Shown here: positions 16,857 through 24,685 of the stretch, piece after piece
How positions within the stretch are numbered: the stretch's first letter is position 1
Layout: every line of letters begins with the position of its first letter
Assembly (NCBI RefSeq): GCF_008123425.1
Contig: NZ_VSSS01000087.1
Span: forward strand, 1 to 48,031
From: Bradyrhizobium rifense
GTDB taxonomy: Bacteria > Pseudomonadota > Alphaproteobacteria > Rhizobiales > Xanthobacteraceae
Direction: 5' to 3'
DNA length: 48,031 nucleotides
Notes under the pieces: generated by a model
Databases searched by the model: none
What the model saw: the letters and a program-made list of their open reading frames with translations, nothing else
Told to the model about the DNA's origin: nothing
Made by a program: the position numbers and the translations under genes

Positions 16857-17809
16857 AGGCGCGCCCGATCACGACGGTCAAGACGGTCGTCGCCGGCATC
16901 GAGGAGGCTGGTGCAGGCATCAAGCTGTTCACGCTGACCGACCCGGACCAATGGGAGCTGCCGCCGTTCAAGCCTGGCGCGCATATCGACCTGCATCTGC
17001 CGAATGGGCTCGTGCGGACCTATTCGCTGTGCAACGAGCCCGCCGACAACACGCGTTATGTCGTCGCGGTCAAGCGCGAGGCGGACGGACGCGGCGGTTC
17101 GCGCACCCTTCACGACGAGATCGGGATTGGCGATGTCATCGGCGTCTCGCTGCCGCGCGGCGGCTTAGACCCTAGTGCAGACATCGCACGCCATGTCTTC
17201 ATCGCAGGTGGCATCGGCGTGACGCCGTTCCTGTCGATGGCGCGGCACCTCGCGCGAACGGGGGAGGCCGACTTCACGCTGCATCTGATTGTGCGCGAGG
17301 AGGTGCCGCTCTCCGCGCACCTCGCCTCGCTGATTGATGCGAGCAGCGTCGTCGTGCATCGCACGTCCCGGGCTGGGCGACCTGATCTTGCGGCGCTGGT
17401 CGGGGAGGGCGGATCGGAAACGTTTGTCGCCTGCTGCGGCCCTGAAAGCATGACTGACGATTTCGAGCGTGTGACCGCAACGTGGCCGGCAGCCAATGTT
17501 CACGTCGAGCGCTTCGTCGCACCGCCGCCCGTCATCGATCCCGACACAAAACCCTTCACGCTGTCATTGCTGCGCTCGGGCACCGAAATCCAGGTTCGGG
17601 CCGGCCAGACCATGCTGGACGCCTTGCAGGAAGGTGGCATCGACGTCGGAGCCTCGTGCTGCGGCGGCATCTGCGGCGCCTGCAAGGTCGGATGGATCGA
17701 AGGCAAGCCCGTGCACCGCGACCGTATCCTGTCGCCCTATGAGCGTGAGCGCTATCTCATGGTTTGCGTCGCGGGGTCAGACGGGGAGCGGTTGGTGTTG
17801 GACCTCTAG
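16853..17809 (+). CDS. PDR/VanB-type FMN-2Fe-2S oxidoreductase
   Basis: A 318-residue electron-transfer reductase of the phthalate dioxygenase reductase layout: FMN-binding barrel (VRTYSLCNEP), NAD(P)H domain (AGGIGVTPFLSMARHLA, then CCGPESM) and a C-terminal plant-type [2Fe-2S] ferredoxin with Cys ligands in ASCCGGICGACKVG plus a distal Cys in LMVCVAGS. It moves hydride electrons from NAD(P)H through FMN and the cluster to a partner. The usual partner is a Rieske oxygenase, but none is near; the gene instead overlaps the MOSC gene by 4 bases, so the MOSC protein is the likely acceptor. Confidence 0.92.
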   Translation: MKARPITTVKTVVAGIEEAGAGIKLFTLTDPDQWELPPFKPGAHIDLHLPNGLVRTYSLCNEPADNTRYVVAVKREADGRGGSRTLHDEIGIGDVIGVSLPRGGLDPSADIARHVFIAGGIGVTPFLSMARHLARTGEADFTLHLIVREEVPLSAHLASLIDASSVVVHRTSRAGRPDLAALVGEGGSETFVACCGPESMTDDFERVTATWPAANVHVERFVAPPPVIDPDTKPFTLSLLRSGTEIQVRAGQTMLDALQEGGIDVGASCCGGICGACKVGWIEGKPVHRDRILSPYERERYLMVCVAGSDGERLVLDL

Positions 17810-17810
17810 G

Positions 17811-18023
17811 CTACCAGTGCACGCTCTGGCTCGGCACGATGAATGCCGTCGTGCCGGGCGGCGTTGCAAGGCTTGTCGCCAGATACCAGCCGGAGCCGAC
17901 GACGAGCACGAGCAGCGCGACGATCGCGATCATGTCGATGGTTCGGGGATCGTGATCCCGCGGATGAAAGCCAAGATGCGGACCAAGCCTAAAATGAAAA
18001 TGAGGGCTGATTTTCCAGCGCAT
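17811..18023 (-). CDS. Small single-pass membrane protein
   Basis: A 70-residue product of unknown function. An N-terminal His/Arg-rich stretch (MRWKISPHFHFRLGPHLGF) leads to one strong membrane helix (MIAIVALLVLVVGSGWYLA) and a short polar tail. The start at 18023 is supported by a very good ribosome site, AGGGAGGAAATAACA. It ends 2 bases after the convergent reductase gene stops. Nothing around it indicates a role; it lies upstream of yidD in the opposite order (yidD is transcribed towards it). Confidence 0.72.
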   Translation of the reverse strand: MRWKISPHFHFRLGPHLGFHPRDHDPRTIDMIAIVALLVLVVGSGWYLATSLATPPGTTAFIVPSQSVHW

Positions 18024-18114
18024 TGTTATTTCCTCCCTGGGGAGCAACACAACAACGCGAGGAAAAAGTTCCTGTTCCGCTCAGAGCTGCGATGCGCAAA
18101 GCACCGCAGCATGC

Positions 18115-18453
18115 TTACGAACCGTTGACGCCGCGCCAGCGGCCGTAGCGCCAGGGCAGGTACCAGCGCGCAGCTTTCGGCGCGGCGAGAGGCACGTTGT
18201 CGATGCCTGAGGTGCCGAATGGGTTGCAGCGCAACAGGCGTGCTAGCGTCATCCAGCCGCCGGCCCAGAGTCCGAACCGCTCGATCGCCTCATCGCCATA
18301 CACGGAGCAGGTCGGCAGATGGCGGCAGTTGTAGCCGACCAGCGGCGACAGGGTGTGTCGATAAAGCCAGATCAGCGCGCGACCGAATCTGCGGGGTAGC
18401 CGCATCGCTTCGTTAGCGGGGGTGGAACATTGCTCGCAAGTTGAGTGCTTCAT
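18115..18453 (-). CDS. yidD: YidD membrane protein insertion efficiency factor
   Basis: A 112-residue YidD protein, which helps YidC insert inner-membrane proteins. Diagnostic features: an amphipathic start of the core (RRFGRALIWLYRHTLSPLVG), the motif CRHLPTCSVYGDEAIERFG and LARLLRCNPFGTSGID with three conserved cysteines. Unusually for the common rpmH-rnpA-yidD-yidC order it stands away from those genes; in rhizobia it commonly sits near the Fe-S scaffold, folE, hisI and thrS, as here. The start is uncertain: 18453 gives the usual length, while an ATG at 18531 has a better GCAGG ribosome site. Confidence 0.92.
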   Translation of the reverse strand: MKHSTCEQCSTPANEAMRLPRRFGRALIWLYRHTLSPLVGYNCRHLPTCSVYGDEAIERFGLWAGGWMTLARLLRCNPFGTSGIDNVPLAAPKAARWYLPWRYGRWRGVNGS

Positions 18454-18682
18454 GTGCGCTGTGCCGACATCCTGTGCGCGCTGATGTGCAGTTCCAATGC
18501 AGGGAACAGCGGGCTGTTGTGTCCACGCCATAGTTTGCCTGCTTTCTGGGAGCACTGCAGCAAGTACCTATGGACGATCTGTATTCCCCCGGATACCATT
18601 TTTGTGACGTTCATGTGAGACTCACTGGAACGTCGAAACGGGGCTTGCCTGAACGCTCTTGGGGCTTGGGGAAGGGACCAGT

Positions 18683-19582
18683 TTGAAAGTTCTGAGGTCG
18701 CTCAATCTACGTGGCTGGTTGCTGGTGGGAACCGCCGCTTGTGGGGTCGTGTTGGCCGGTGCCGTCGCGACCTTCGGCTCGTCGGCCAGCGCTGGCGCTT
18801 CACTCGAAGAGCGCAAGCTGCCGATGAAATTCGGCTGGGTCGCCTGCGAGCCCAACTGCCGCGGTTGGGTCAGCGCGGTCGGCATCATCACTGCTGATAC
18901 ACCGAAAGATTTCGACGACTTCGCCCGCGGACGCCAGCTCGGCGGCGCGACCGTCGTGCTCGATTCCAGCGGCGGTTCCGTCAACGACGCCATCACGCTC
19001 GGCCGGCGCTTCCGCAATCTCGGCCTTCTCACCACCGTCGGCATAACTCAGCAGGGCGGCGGCGGGCAGAGCGCCCGTCCGGCGGTCGCCTCGGAAGCCT
19101 ATTGCGAATCCATGTGCGTATTCCTGCTGCTGGCCGGCAAGAAGCGCTACGTGCCGGAAGCGGCCCATGTCCGCGTCCATCAGATCTGGATGGGCGACCG
19201 CGCCGATGACGCCAAGGCGGCGAGCTACAGCGCGCAGGATTTGATGATCGTGGAACGCGACATCGGCCGGCTCGCCAAATACACTTTTGACATGGGTGGG
19301 GCCGGCGACCTCCTGTCGCTCGCGCTCAACGTGCCGCCCTGGGAAGATCTCCATGAGCTCGACGCAGCCGAGCTGAAGCTGACCAATCTCGTGACGACCG
19401 ATCTGGTGGCTGACGTGCTGCCGCATGTGGACGTCATGGCGCCTGCGCTGGCGGAGCTTGGGCCGAAGACGCAGGCAAGGTTCGGCGAGGAGCAGGCGCA
19501 GCCTGCCAAGTCGACCAAGACGGCGGAAGCTGTGGTCCCCACCGGGACCGTGGCAGCACCGGCCGCGGCACCACAGAAGTAA
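18683..19582 (+). CDS. ClpP-fold periplasmic protein (COG3904-like)
   Basis: A 299-residue protein with a membrane anchor or signal (RGWLLVGTAACGVVLAGAV) and a ClpP/crotonase-like domain of the kind annotated as predicted periplasmic protein. VVLDSSGGSVNDAITLGRRF is the oxyanion segment and YCESMCVFLLLAGKKRYVP matches the family C-x-S-x-C block that holds the candidate nucleophile Ser; HVRVHQIW may supply the His. A Lys/Thr/Ala-rich tail ends the chain. TTG at 18683 is chosen because AAGGGA precedes it by 5-6 bases; TTG at 18659 is the alternative. Peptidase activity is inferred, not shown. Confidence 0.75.
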   Translation: MKVLRSLNLRGWLLVGTAACGVVLAGAVATFGSSASAGASLEERKLPMKFGWVACEPNCRGWVSAVGIITADTPKDFDDFARGRQLGGATVVLDSSGGSVNDAITLGRRFRNLGLLTTVGITQQGGGGQSARPAVASEAYCESMCVFLLLAGKKRYVPEAAHVRVHQIWMGDRADDAKAASYSAQDLMIVERDIGRLAKYTFDMGGAGDLLSLALNVPPWEDLHELDAAELKLTNLVTTDLVADVLPHVDVMAPALAELGPKTQARFGEEQAQPAKSTKTAEAVVPTGTVAAPAAAPQK

Positions 19583-19598
19583 GAGCTTCAGTCCAGGC

Positions 19599-20054
19599 TC
19601 AGCCCTGCGCGGTGGCCGGCTGCTTCGCCTTGGCCTCGATCTGGCCGATCGCGTCCACCACGGCATCGAAGGTCAGCAGCGTCGAAGCGTGGCGCGCCTT
19701 GTAGTCGCGGACCGGCTCGAGGAATTTGATTTCCTCCCACTTGCCTTCGGGAGGCGAACCATTCTCTTTCAGCATCTTGCGAACGGTTTCGCGTAACTCA
19801 CGGAGTTCGCTCGCAGTCGAGCCGACCACGTGACTTGCCATGATGGATGAAGAGGCCTGGCCCAGCGCGCAGGCCTTCACGTCATGCGCGAAGTCGGTGA
19901 CGGTGTCGCCCTCCATTTTGAGGTCGATCTTCACAGTCGAGCCGCACAGTTTGGAATGGGCGGTGGCGCTGGCATCGGGGGCCGACAACCGCCCGAGGCG
20001 CGGAATATTCCCGGCCAGCTCGATGATCCGCTTGTTATAGATGTCGTTCAGCAT
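19599..20054 (-). CDS. IscU/SufU-like Fe-S scaffold homologue, two ligands changed
   Basis: A 151-residue protein of the NifU N-terminal/IscU family that assembles iron-sulfur clusters. Cys 37 (SKLCGST) and Cys 62 (KACALGQ) align with two canonical ligands. The usual Asp two residues after the first Cys is Ser 39, and the usual third Cys is Ala 123 in RHASTLLTF, next to a retained His 122. I recall this form as common in alphaproteobacteria, where it accompanies the SUF pathway; whether it still holds a cluster is uncertain. It is divergent from folE across 243 bases, and the ribosome site is weak. Confidence 0.85.
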   Translation of the reverse strand: MLNDIYNKRIIELAGNIPRLGRLSAPDASATAHSKLCGSTVKIDLKMEGDTVTDFAHDVKACALGQASSSIMASHVVGSTASELRELRETVRKMLKENGSPPEGKWEEIKFLEPVRDYKARHASTLLTFDAVVDAIGQIEAKAKQPATAQG

Positions 20055-20297
20055 GTGATGGAGTCCAGCACTTACCTGCCGGATCGGCCTTGGCGGGCGC
20101 GATCCATGGTCCTATATAGGGTCGGAACTGGCGGAAAAACAGTCCGGCGGTGCGTCGGCGATGATCCAGATCTGCATTGCCGGCGTTCTTGCCAAGAGAC
20201 CTCTTTCGCCAAATACTGTTCTCTTCAGGCGTCCGGCGGCTTGTCCGCCCCGTCTGCCGGTGACACTCCGGCCGCGAGGCCGTCGAACGGAGTCGAT

Positions 20298-20990
20298 ATG
20301 GACGCTGCAATCAAATCCATCCGCCCGAGCAAGCCCTCTGACAAGCAGCTCGAGAGCCGCCCGGCCGAGCTCGATCCTGCCGAATTCCTCGCGGCCGCCG
20401 TCCGCGCCGACCAGCCGCGCCCGGCGCGTGCCGAGGCTGAAGCTGCGGTCAAGACGCTGCTCGCCTATATCGGCGAGAACACCGGGCGCGAGGGCCTGCT
20501 CGATACGCCGCGCCGCGTCGTCGAGGCCTTCGACGAGCTCTATCAGGGCTACCACCAGTGCCCCGCCGAGGTGCTCGACCGCACTTTTGGCGAGACCGCC
20601 GGCTATGATGACTTCGTGCTGGTGCGCGACATCGAGTTCACCTCGCAATGCGAGCATCACATGATGCCGTTCTACGGCAGGGCACACATCGCCTATACGC
20701 CGGTGGAACGCGTCGTTGGCCTGTCGAAACTTGCGCGCCTGACCGACATCTTCGCCCGCCGGCTTCAGACCCAGGAGCATCTGACGGCGCAGATCGCAGC
20801 CGCGATCGATGAGATCCTGAAGCCGCGTGGCGTTGCCGTCCTGATCGAGGCCGAGCATACCTGCATGTCGGTGCGCGGCGTCGCCAAGCATGGCGCCTCC
20901 ACCTTCACCAGCCGCTACACCGGCATGTTCCGCGACAACCCGGCGGAGCAGGCCCGCTTCCTGTCCATGGTGCGAGGCATGACGCGCTGA
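20298..20990 (+). CDS. folE: GTP cyclohydrolase I
   Basis: Converts GTP to 7,8-dihydroneopterin triphosphate, the first step of folate and pterin synthesis. The 230-residue protein carries all three zinc ligands (Cys 118 and His 121 in SQCEHHMMPF, Cys 189 in HTCMSVRG), the GREGLLDTPRRV helix and VVGLSKLARL. A polar N-terminal ~45-residue extension precedes the core. The start at 20298 has GGAG 7 bases upstream; the open frame further upstream is antisense to the Fe-S gene. hisI follows after 27 bases, so both share a transcript. Confidence 0.97.
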   Translation: MDAAIKSIRPSKPSDKQLESRPAELDPAEFLAAAVRADQPRPARAEAEAAVKTLLAYIGENTGREGLLDTPRRVVEAFDELYQGYHQCPAEVLDRTFGETAGYDDFVLVRDIEFTSQCEHHMMPFYGRAHIAYTPVERVVGLSKLARLTDIFARRLQTQEHLTAQIAAAIDEILKPRGVAVLIEAEHTCMSVRGVAKHGASTFTSRYTGMFRDNPAEQARFLSMVRGMTR

Positions 20991-21017
20991 CCTCGCGAAC
21001 AACTGGCGAGATTTGTC

Positions 21018-21440
21018 GTGTCCGCTCACTCCCACGAGATCGAGGAAGGCCTGGCCTTCCTCCCCAAGTTCGATGCGAACGGCCTCGTGACCTGCGTGGC
21101 GACGGACGTCGCCACCGGTGACGTGCTGATGGTCGCGCATATGAATGACGAGGCGCTGCGCAAGACTATTGCCACCGGCGAAGCCTGGTACTTCAGCCGC
21201 TCGCGCAATGCCTTGTGGCGAAAAGGTGAGACCTCAAGTCAGACCCAGCGCGTGGTCGAGATCCGCACCGATTGCGACCAGGACGCGGTCTGGCTTCGCG
21301 TCGAGCAGATCGGCGCCGCCTGCCACACCGGCCGCCGGTCCTGCTTCTATCGCAAGGTCGAGGCCGAGGGCGGTGGTGCAAAGCTCGTCTTCGTCGATGC
21401 TGACAGGCTGTTCGATCCGAACGCGGTCTACAAGAAATAG
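21018..21440 (+). CDS. hisI: Phosphoribosyl-AMP cyclohydrolase
   Basis: Histidine biosynthesis, third step: opens the adenine ring of phosphoribosyl-AMP. 140 residues, single-function form without the HisE domain, as usual in alphaproteobacteria. Signatures: HMNDEALRKTIATGEAWYFS, RSRNALWRKGETS, the metal-binding DCDQDAVWLRV and CHTGRRSCFYR with the zinc cysteines. The GTG start at 21018 follows GGCGAG. It sits 27 bases after folE; the pairing has no metabolic link beyond conserved gene order in rhizobia. Confidence 0.97.
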   Translation: MSAHSHEIEEGLAFLPKFDANGLVTCVATDVATGDVLMVAHMNDEALRKTIATGEAWYFSRSRNALWRKGETSSQTQRVVEIRTDCDQDAVWLRVEQIGAACHTGRRSCFYRKVEAEGGGAKLVFVDADRLFDPNAVYKK

Positions 21441-21447
21441 CGAGCTG

Positions 21448-21482
21448 TCATTCGGGGGCGCGAAGGCGCGAGCCCGGAATGA
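21448..21482. repeat. Short palindromic repeat after hisI
   Basis: TCATTCGGGGG and CCCGGAATGA flank a GCGCGAAGGCGC centre, giving an imperfect hairpin just after the hisI stop. The TCATTC(C)GGGG...CCCGGAATGA form resembles a dispersed Bradyrhizobium intergenic repeat; it may also end the folE-hisI transcript, although no T-run follows. Confidence 0.55.
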
Positions 21483-21506
21483 CTCGGGGAGGGGTCGCCC
21501 ACGGAA

Positions 21507-21521
21507 TTAACCCCGCGTTAA
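21507..21521 (+). promoter_or_regulatory. CtrA-type site TTAA-N7-TTAA
   Basis: TTAA at 21507-21510 and TTAA at 21518-21521 with a 7-base spacer (CCCCGCG), followed by CC, exactly match the CtrA full-site consensus. It lies 82 bases before the start of the lytic transglycosylase. I found no other perfect match in the window's intergenic DNA. Confidence 0.6.
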
Positions 21522-21602
21522 CCATAATTGTCCCACGGTGGGACGATCAGGCGTCCGAATTGCCGGCGCCGCTCAAACGCCGCGCGGGCCGGTCACGCCA
21601 TC

Positions 21603-22619
21603 ATGTCGGTCGACAATTCCAATGCCTCGCAGACGGCCGCAACCGACTCATCGCGGCGCGTTGCGGGCGCGATCAAGCAGGCTTCGAGCCAGACCGGCGT
21701 CAGCTTCGAATACATGCTGACCACCGCCAAGATGGAATCGGATTTCGATCCGTCGGCCGGCGCCACCACCTCGTCTGCCCATGGGCTCTATCAGTTCATC
21801 GACCAGACCTGGCTCGGTACGGTGAAAGAGGCGGGCCCCCAGCTCGGCTATGGCAACTATTCCGACGCCATCAGCAAGACCTCGTCGGGCACCTATACCG
21901 TCGACGATCCCTTCATGAAGCGCTCGATTATGAAGCTGCGCGACGATCCCGAGGCCGCGTCCAGCATGGCGGCGGCATTGACACAGTCCAACAGTTTCAA
22001 GCTCACCGGGCTGCTCGGCCGTAGGCCGTCCGACAGCGAGCTCTACATGGCGCACTTCATGGGCGTCGGCGGCGCGGCGAAACTGATCGCCAATGCCGAG
22101 GACAACCCGCAGGCCGTGGGTGCGCGGCTGTTTCCCAATGCGGCCTCCGCCAACCGCTCGATCTTCTACGCCAAGGATGGCCGTGCGCGCAGCGTTTCCG
22201 AAGTCTATTCGGTGCTGAACGCGCGCTATGCGAGCGCCTCGAATGCGAGATCCACGCGCAGCGCGATGGCGATGTATGGCGACACGCCGTCGACGACGCA
22301 GGTCGCGAGCGCCAACGGCGTGCAGCCCACCGTGCCGATGGTCAATGGCGCCGCCTATCTCCAGACCTTCCCGGATGCACGCGGCGTGACGCCGGTGAGC
22401 GCGACATCGTCGACGACGGTCGCTGACAACACGCCGATCACGCCGGCATTCCGTTCGATCTATCAGCCCGGCGATGCGACCCAGCCGGTCTCGACGACGG
22501 TGCAGAAATTGTGGGGCAACAACGCCTCGCTCACCTCGGTTGCGTCAGCGACGCCCGACGTGCGGCCGCCGCAGCCGCTCGATCTGTTCAGCGATCGCAC
22601 CGGCGCGTTCTCGAGCTAG
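21603..22619 (+). CDS. Lytic transglycosylase-like peptidoglycan enzyme
   Basis: A 338-residue SLT-type lytic transglycosylase, which would cleave glycan strands of peptidoglycan and release 1,6-anhydro-MurNAc. The catalytic Glu is probably Glu 45 in TTAKMESDFDPSAG, followed by the family block SSAHGLYQFIDQTWL. The C-terminal 150 residues are Ser/Thr/Ala-rich and probably disordered. No signal peptide is visible from ATG 21603, so export may use a flagellar or other route, or the start may be wrong. The CtrA-type site upstream suggests cell-cycle control. Confidence 0.82.
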   Translation: MSVDNSNASQTAATDSSRRVAGAIKQASSQTGVSFEYMLTTAKMESDFDPSAGATTSSAHGLYQFIDQTWLGTVKEAGPQLGYGNYSDAISKTSSGTYTVDDPFMKRSIMKLRDDPEAASSMAAALTQSNSFKLTGLLGRRPSDSELYMAHFMGVGGAAKLIANAEDNPQAVGARLFPNAASANRSIFYAKDGRARSVSEVYSVLNARYASASNARSTRSAMAMYGDTPSTTQVASANGVQPTVPMVNGAAYLQTFPDARGVTPVSATSSTTVADNTPITPAFRSIYQPGDATQPVSTTVQKLWGNNASLTSVASATPDVRPPQPLDLFSDRTGAFSS

Positions 22620-22629
22620 TTGCGCGATC

Positions 22630-22655
22630 GCAGCCGTTAGGCTGCTCTGTTCCCT
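22630..22655 (+). terminator. Possible terminator after the transglycosylase
   Basis: GCAGCC, loop GTTA, GGCTGC at 22630-22645 is followed by the pyrimidine-rich TCTGTTCCCTT. The 6-bp stem with a short T-rich tail could end the transglycosylase transcript. TTAACAAATCATCAA just after it is a one-mismatch CtrA-like match. Confidence 0.35.
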
Positions 22656-22779
22656 TAACAAATCATCAACAAAACCAGCCAGTTATGGTGAACGCTTTGT
22701 TAAGCGTCGTGGTTTATTTTGTGTTGCAGGTGACAAGCCGTCACCGTTTCGTTTTTTCGTTGCGTAAGCCGGAAGCACA

Positions 22780-23955
22780 ATGATTGTTCGGCAGTTCATC
22801 AATTGGATCAGGACTGCGCCCGCCGGTGAGCGGGCGGAGGCAACGCGGGCACTGGCCCGGGCCTGGCTGATCTCGGATCTTTCTCACGACGACCGTGTCG
22901 CTGCCGAAGGCGCGCTGCTGATGCTGCTCGACGATCCATCGCCGCTGGTACGGCAGGCGATGGCCGAGGCGTTTGCGCGCAGCACGGATGCGCCGGCGTC
23001 GATCGTGCGGGCGCTGTCGGCGGACCAGCCGACCGTGGCGCTGCCCGTGCTCGAACATTCGCCGCTGCTGATCGATGCCGATCTCGTCGACATCGTCGCG
23101 ACCGGCAATGACGAGGTGCAATGTGCGGTCGCCCGCCGCATCGCGCTGCCGGTCTCGGTCTGCGCCGCCATTGCCGAGGTCGGCTGCGCGGCCGCTGCGC
23201 TGGAGCTGATCGAGAATCCTCACGCCGAGCTGGCACCGTTCTCGTGGAATCGCATCGTCGAGCGTCACGGCCATCTCGCCGCGATCCGCGAGGCGATGCT
23301 GGTGCTGGACGACATTCCGGCCGCAACGCGCGCGGCGCTGGTGGCAAAGCTCTCCGAGACGCTGGCGCAGTTCGTCGTGGCGCGGAACTGGCTGAGCGCC
23401 GACCGTGCCGAGCGCGTGACGATTGAGGCGCGCGATCGCTCCACCATGAACATCGCGGCGCGCTCGCGCGGCGACGACATGCAGGGCCTGGTGAAGCATC
23501 TGCGGATCACCGGCCAGCTCACCGCGGGCCTGATCCTGCGCGCGCTGCTGTCGAGCAATCTCGAACTCTTTGATGCGGCACTGGCCGAATTGGCCGATCT
23601 GCCGCTCGCGCGCGTCTCCGCGCTGCTGCACGACCGTGGCGGCAACAGCCTGCACGCGCTGCTCCGTCGCGCCGGGCTGCCCGAGGCGACGTTTGCGGCG
23701 TTCCAGGTCGCGCTCGATGCCTGCCACGAGCAGGGCTTTGTCGACACCGACGACACCGCGGCGCGGCTGCGTCGGCGCATGGTCGAGCGCGTGCTCACCC
23801 ATTGCGAGACCGACCGCGGTGCCACCGAGCCCCTGATGGTCCTGCTGCGCCGCTTCGCCACCGAATCCGCGCGCGAAGAGGCAAGGTTGTTCTGCGATGA
23901 GCTCGTCGCGGAAGACACAATCGATCCGGTGTATGACGATCTGATCGCGGCGTAA
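22780..23955 (+). CDS. DUF2336 family protein
   Basis: A 391-residue helical protein of the DUF2336 family, found mainly in alphaproteobacteria. The sequence is a run of short alpha-helical HEAT-like repeats (HDDRVAAEGALLMLLDDPSP, LVRQAMAEAFARS, later ALLRRAGLPEATFAAFQVAL) with no catalytic motif, which suggests a protein-protein scaffold. There is no signal peptide or membrane helix. GGAAG lies 6 bases before ATG 22780. It stands between a CtrA-linked transglycosylase and a convergent Hpt/response-regulator pair, so a role in a phosphorelay or envelope control is possible but inferred. Confidence 0.85.
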   Translation: MIVRQFINWIRTAPAGERAEATRALARAWLISDLSHDDRVAAEGALLMLLDDPSPLVRQAMAEAFARSTDAPASIVRALSADQPTVALPVLEHSPLLIDADLVDIVATGNDEVQCAVARRIALPVSVCAAIAEVGCAAAALELIENPHAELAPFSWNRIVERHGHLAAIREAMLVLDDIPAATRAALVAKLSETLAQFVVARNWLSADRAERVTIEARDRSTMNIAARSRGDDMQGLVKHLRITGQLTAGLILRALLSSNLELFDAALAELADLPLARVSALLHDRGGNSLHALLRRAGLPEATFAAFQVALDACHEQGFVDTDDTAARLRRRMVERVLTHCETDRGATEPLMVLLRRFATESAREEARLFCDELVAEDTIDPVYDDLIAA

Positions 23956-23964
23956 CGAGACGCC

Positions 23965-24049
23965 GTAGGGTGGGTCCGAAGGCGTAACCCACCTCTTTAA
24001 TTTCGGCGGTGACAGAAGTGGTGGGTTACGCTGCGCTAACCCACCCTAC
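23965..24049. repeat. Palindromic GTAGGGTGGGT repeat
   Basis: GTAGGGTGGGT followed by GGCGTAACCCACC at 23965-23993, and GGTGGGTTACGC followed by AACCCACCCTAC at 24020-24049, form an inverted pair around a short AT-rich centre. Units of this kind occur in many proteobacterial genomes. It lies between the convergent DUF2336 and Hpt genes and could end transcription from both sides. Confidence 0.7.
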
Positions 24050-24076
24050 ACTCTCTGCAATGACGAGAGGAAAGCG

Positions 24077-24655
24077 CTATTCCGCCGGCACGATGCTCGG
24101 CGCGAGGATCACTTCGAGATGCTCGGGGCGGTCGCGGTTGACGTCGGCGAGGTAGTCGTCGGCGACCTTGCGCAAACGGCGGCTGAGCTCGGCGGAGACG
24201 CTGATGCTGTCGAGCTTGGTGTTCTCGTGCACGATGGCGAGGATCGCGTTGATGTGGTGCGTGAACAGCTCGGCTGGTACCCTCTCGAGATCCGGCGCGT
24301 GCTCGAGGATGCGACACAGGCTCTCGGCAGCGCCCGCCGCGGCCGGAAAACCGAACGTGGCGGCGTCGCCCTTGATGTCGTGCGCGGCGTGGAACAGCTC
24401 GTCGCGCCGTCCCTTGGTGAAGCCGTCGTTGCGGATGGCGACGTAGGCAGACGACAGCCGATTGACCTCGGTCGTCATCCAGATCTTGAACTCGCCGGAC
24501 AGATCGGCAAGCGCCTGCTCGGCGCGTGCGATCGGATCGTCCATGTCCTTTTTATCGACCCGGCGCAGAACTTTACGCAGCGGATTGGGCTGCGTGATGA
24601 TTTGATGCGTGGCGAAGGCCTTGACCTCGATGTCTCGTGCGCTGTTCTTCGCCAT
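24077..24655 (-). CDS. Hpt domain phosphotransfer protein
   Basis: A 192-residue histidine phosphotransfer protein. The four-helix Hpt core carries HAAHDIKGDAATFGFPAAAG with the probable phosphorylated His 92 in HDIKG. The N-terminal ~40 residues are basic and not recognised. It begins 30 bases after the response-regulator gene ends on the same strand, so they are probably one unit and may exchange phosphate. No histidine kinase gene is nearby, hence the donor is elsewhere. Confidence 0.85.
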   Translation of the reverse strand: MAKNSARDIEVKAFATHQIITQPNPLRKVLRRVDKKDMDDPIARAEQALADLSGEFKIWMTTEVNRLSSAYVAIRNDGFTKGRRDELFHAAHDIKGDAATFGFPAAAGAAESLCRILEHAPDLERVPAELFTHHINAILAIVHENTKLDSISVSAELSRRLRKVADDYLADVNRDRPEHLEVILAPSIVPAE

Positions 24656-24685
24656 GATGCCTGCCTCGTCGGGTGAGACGTTGCG

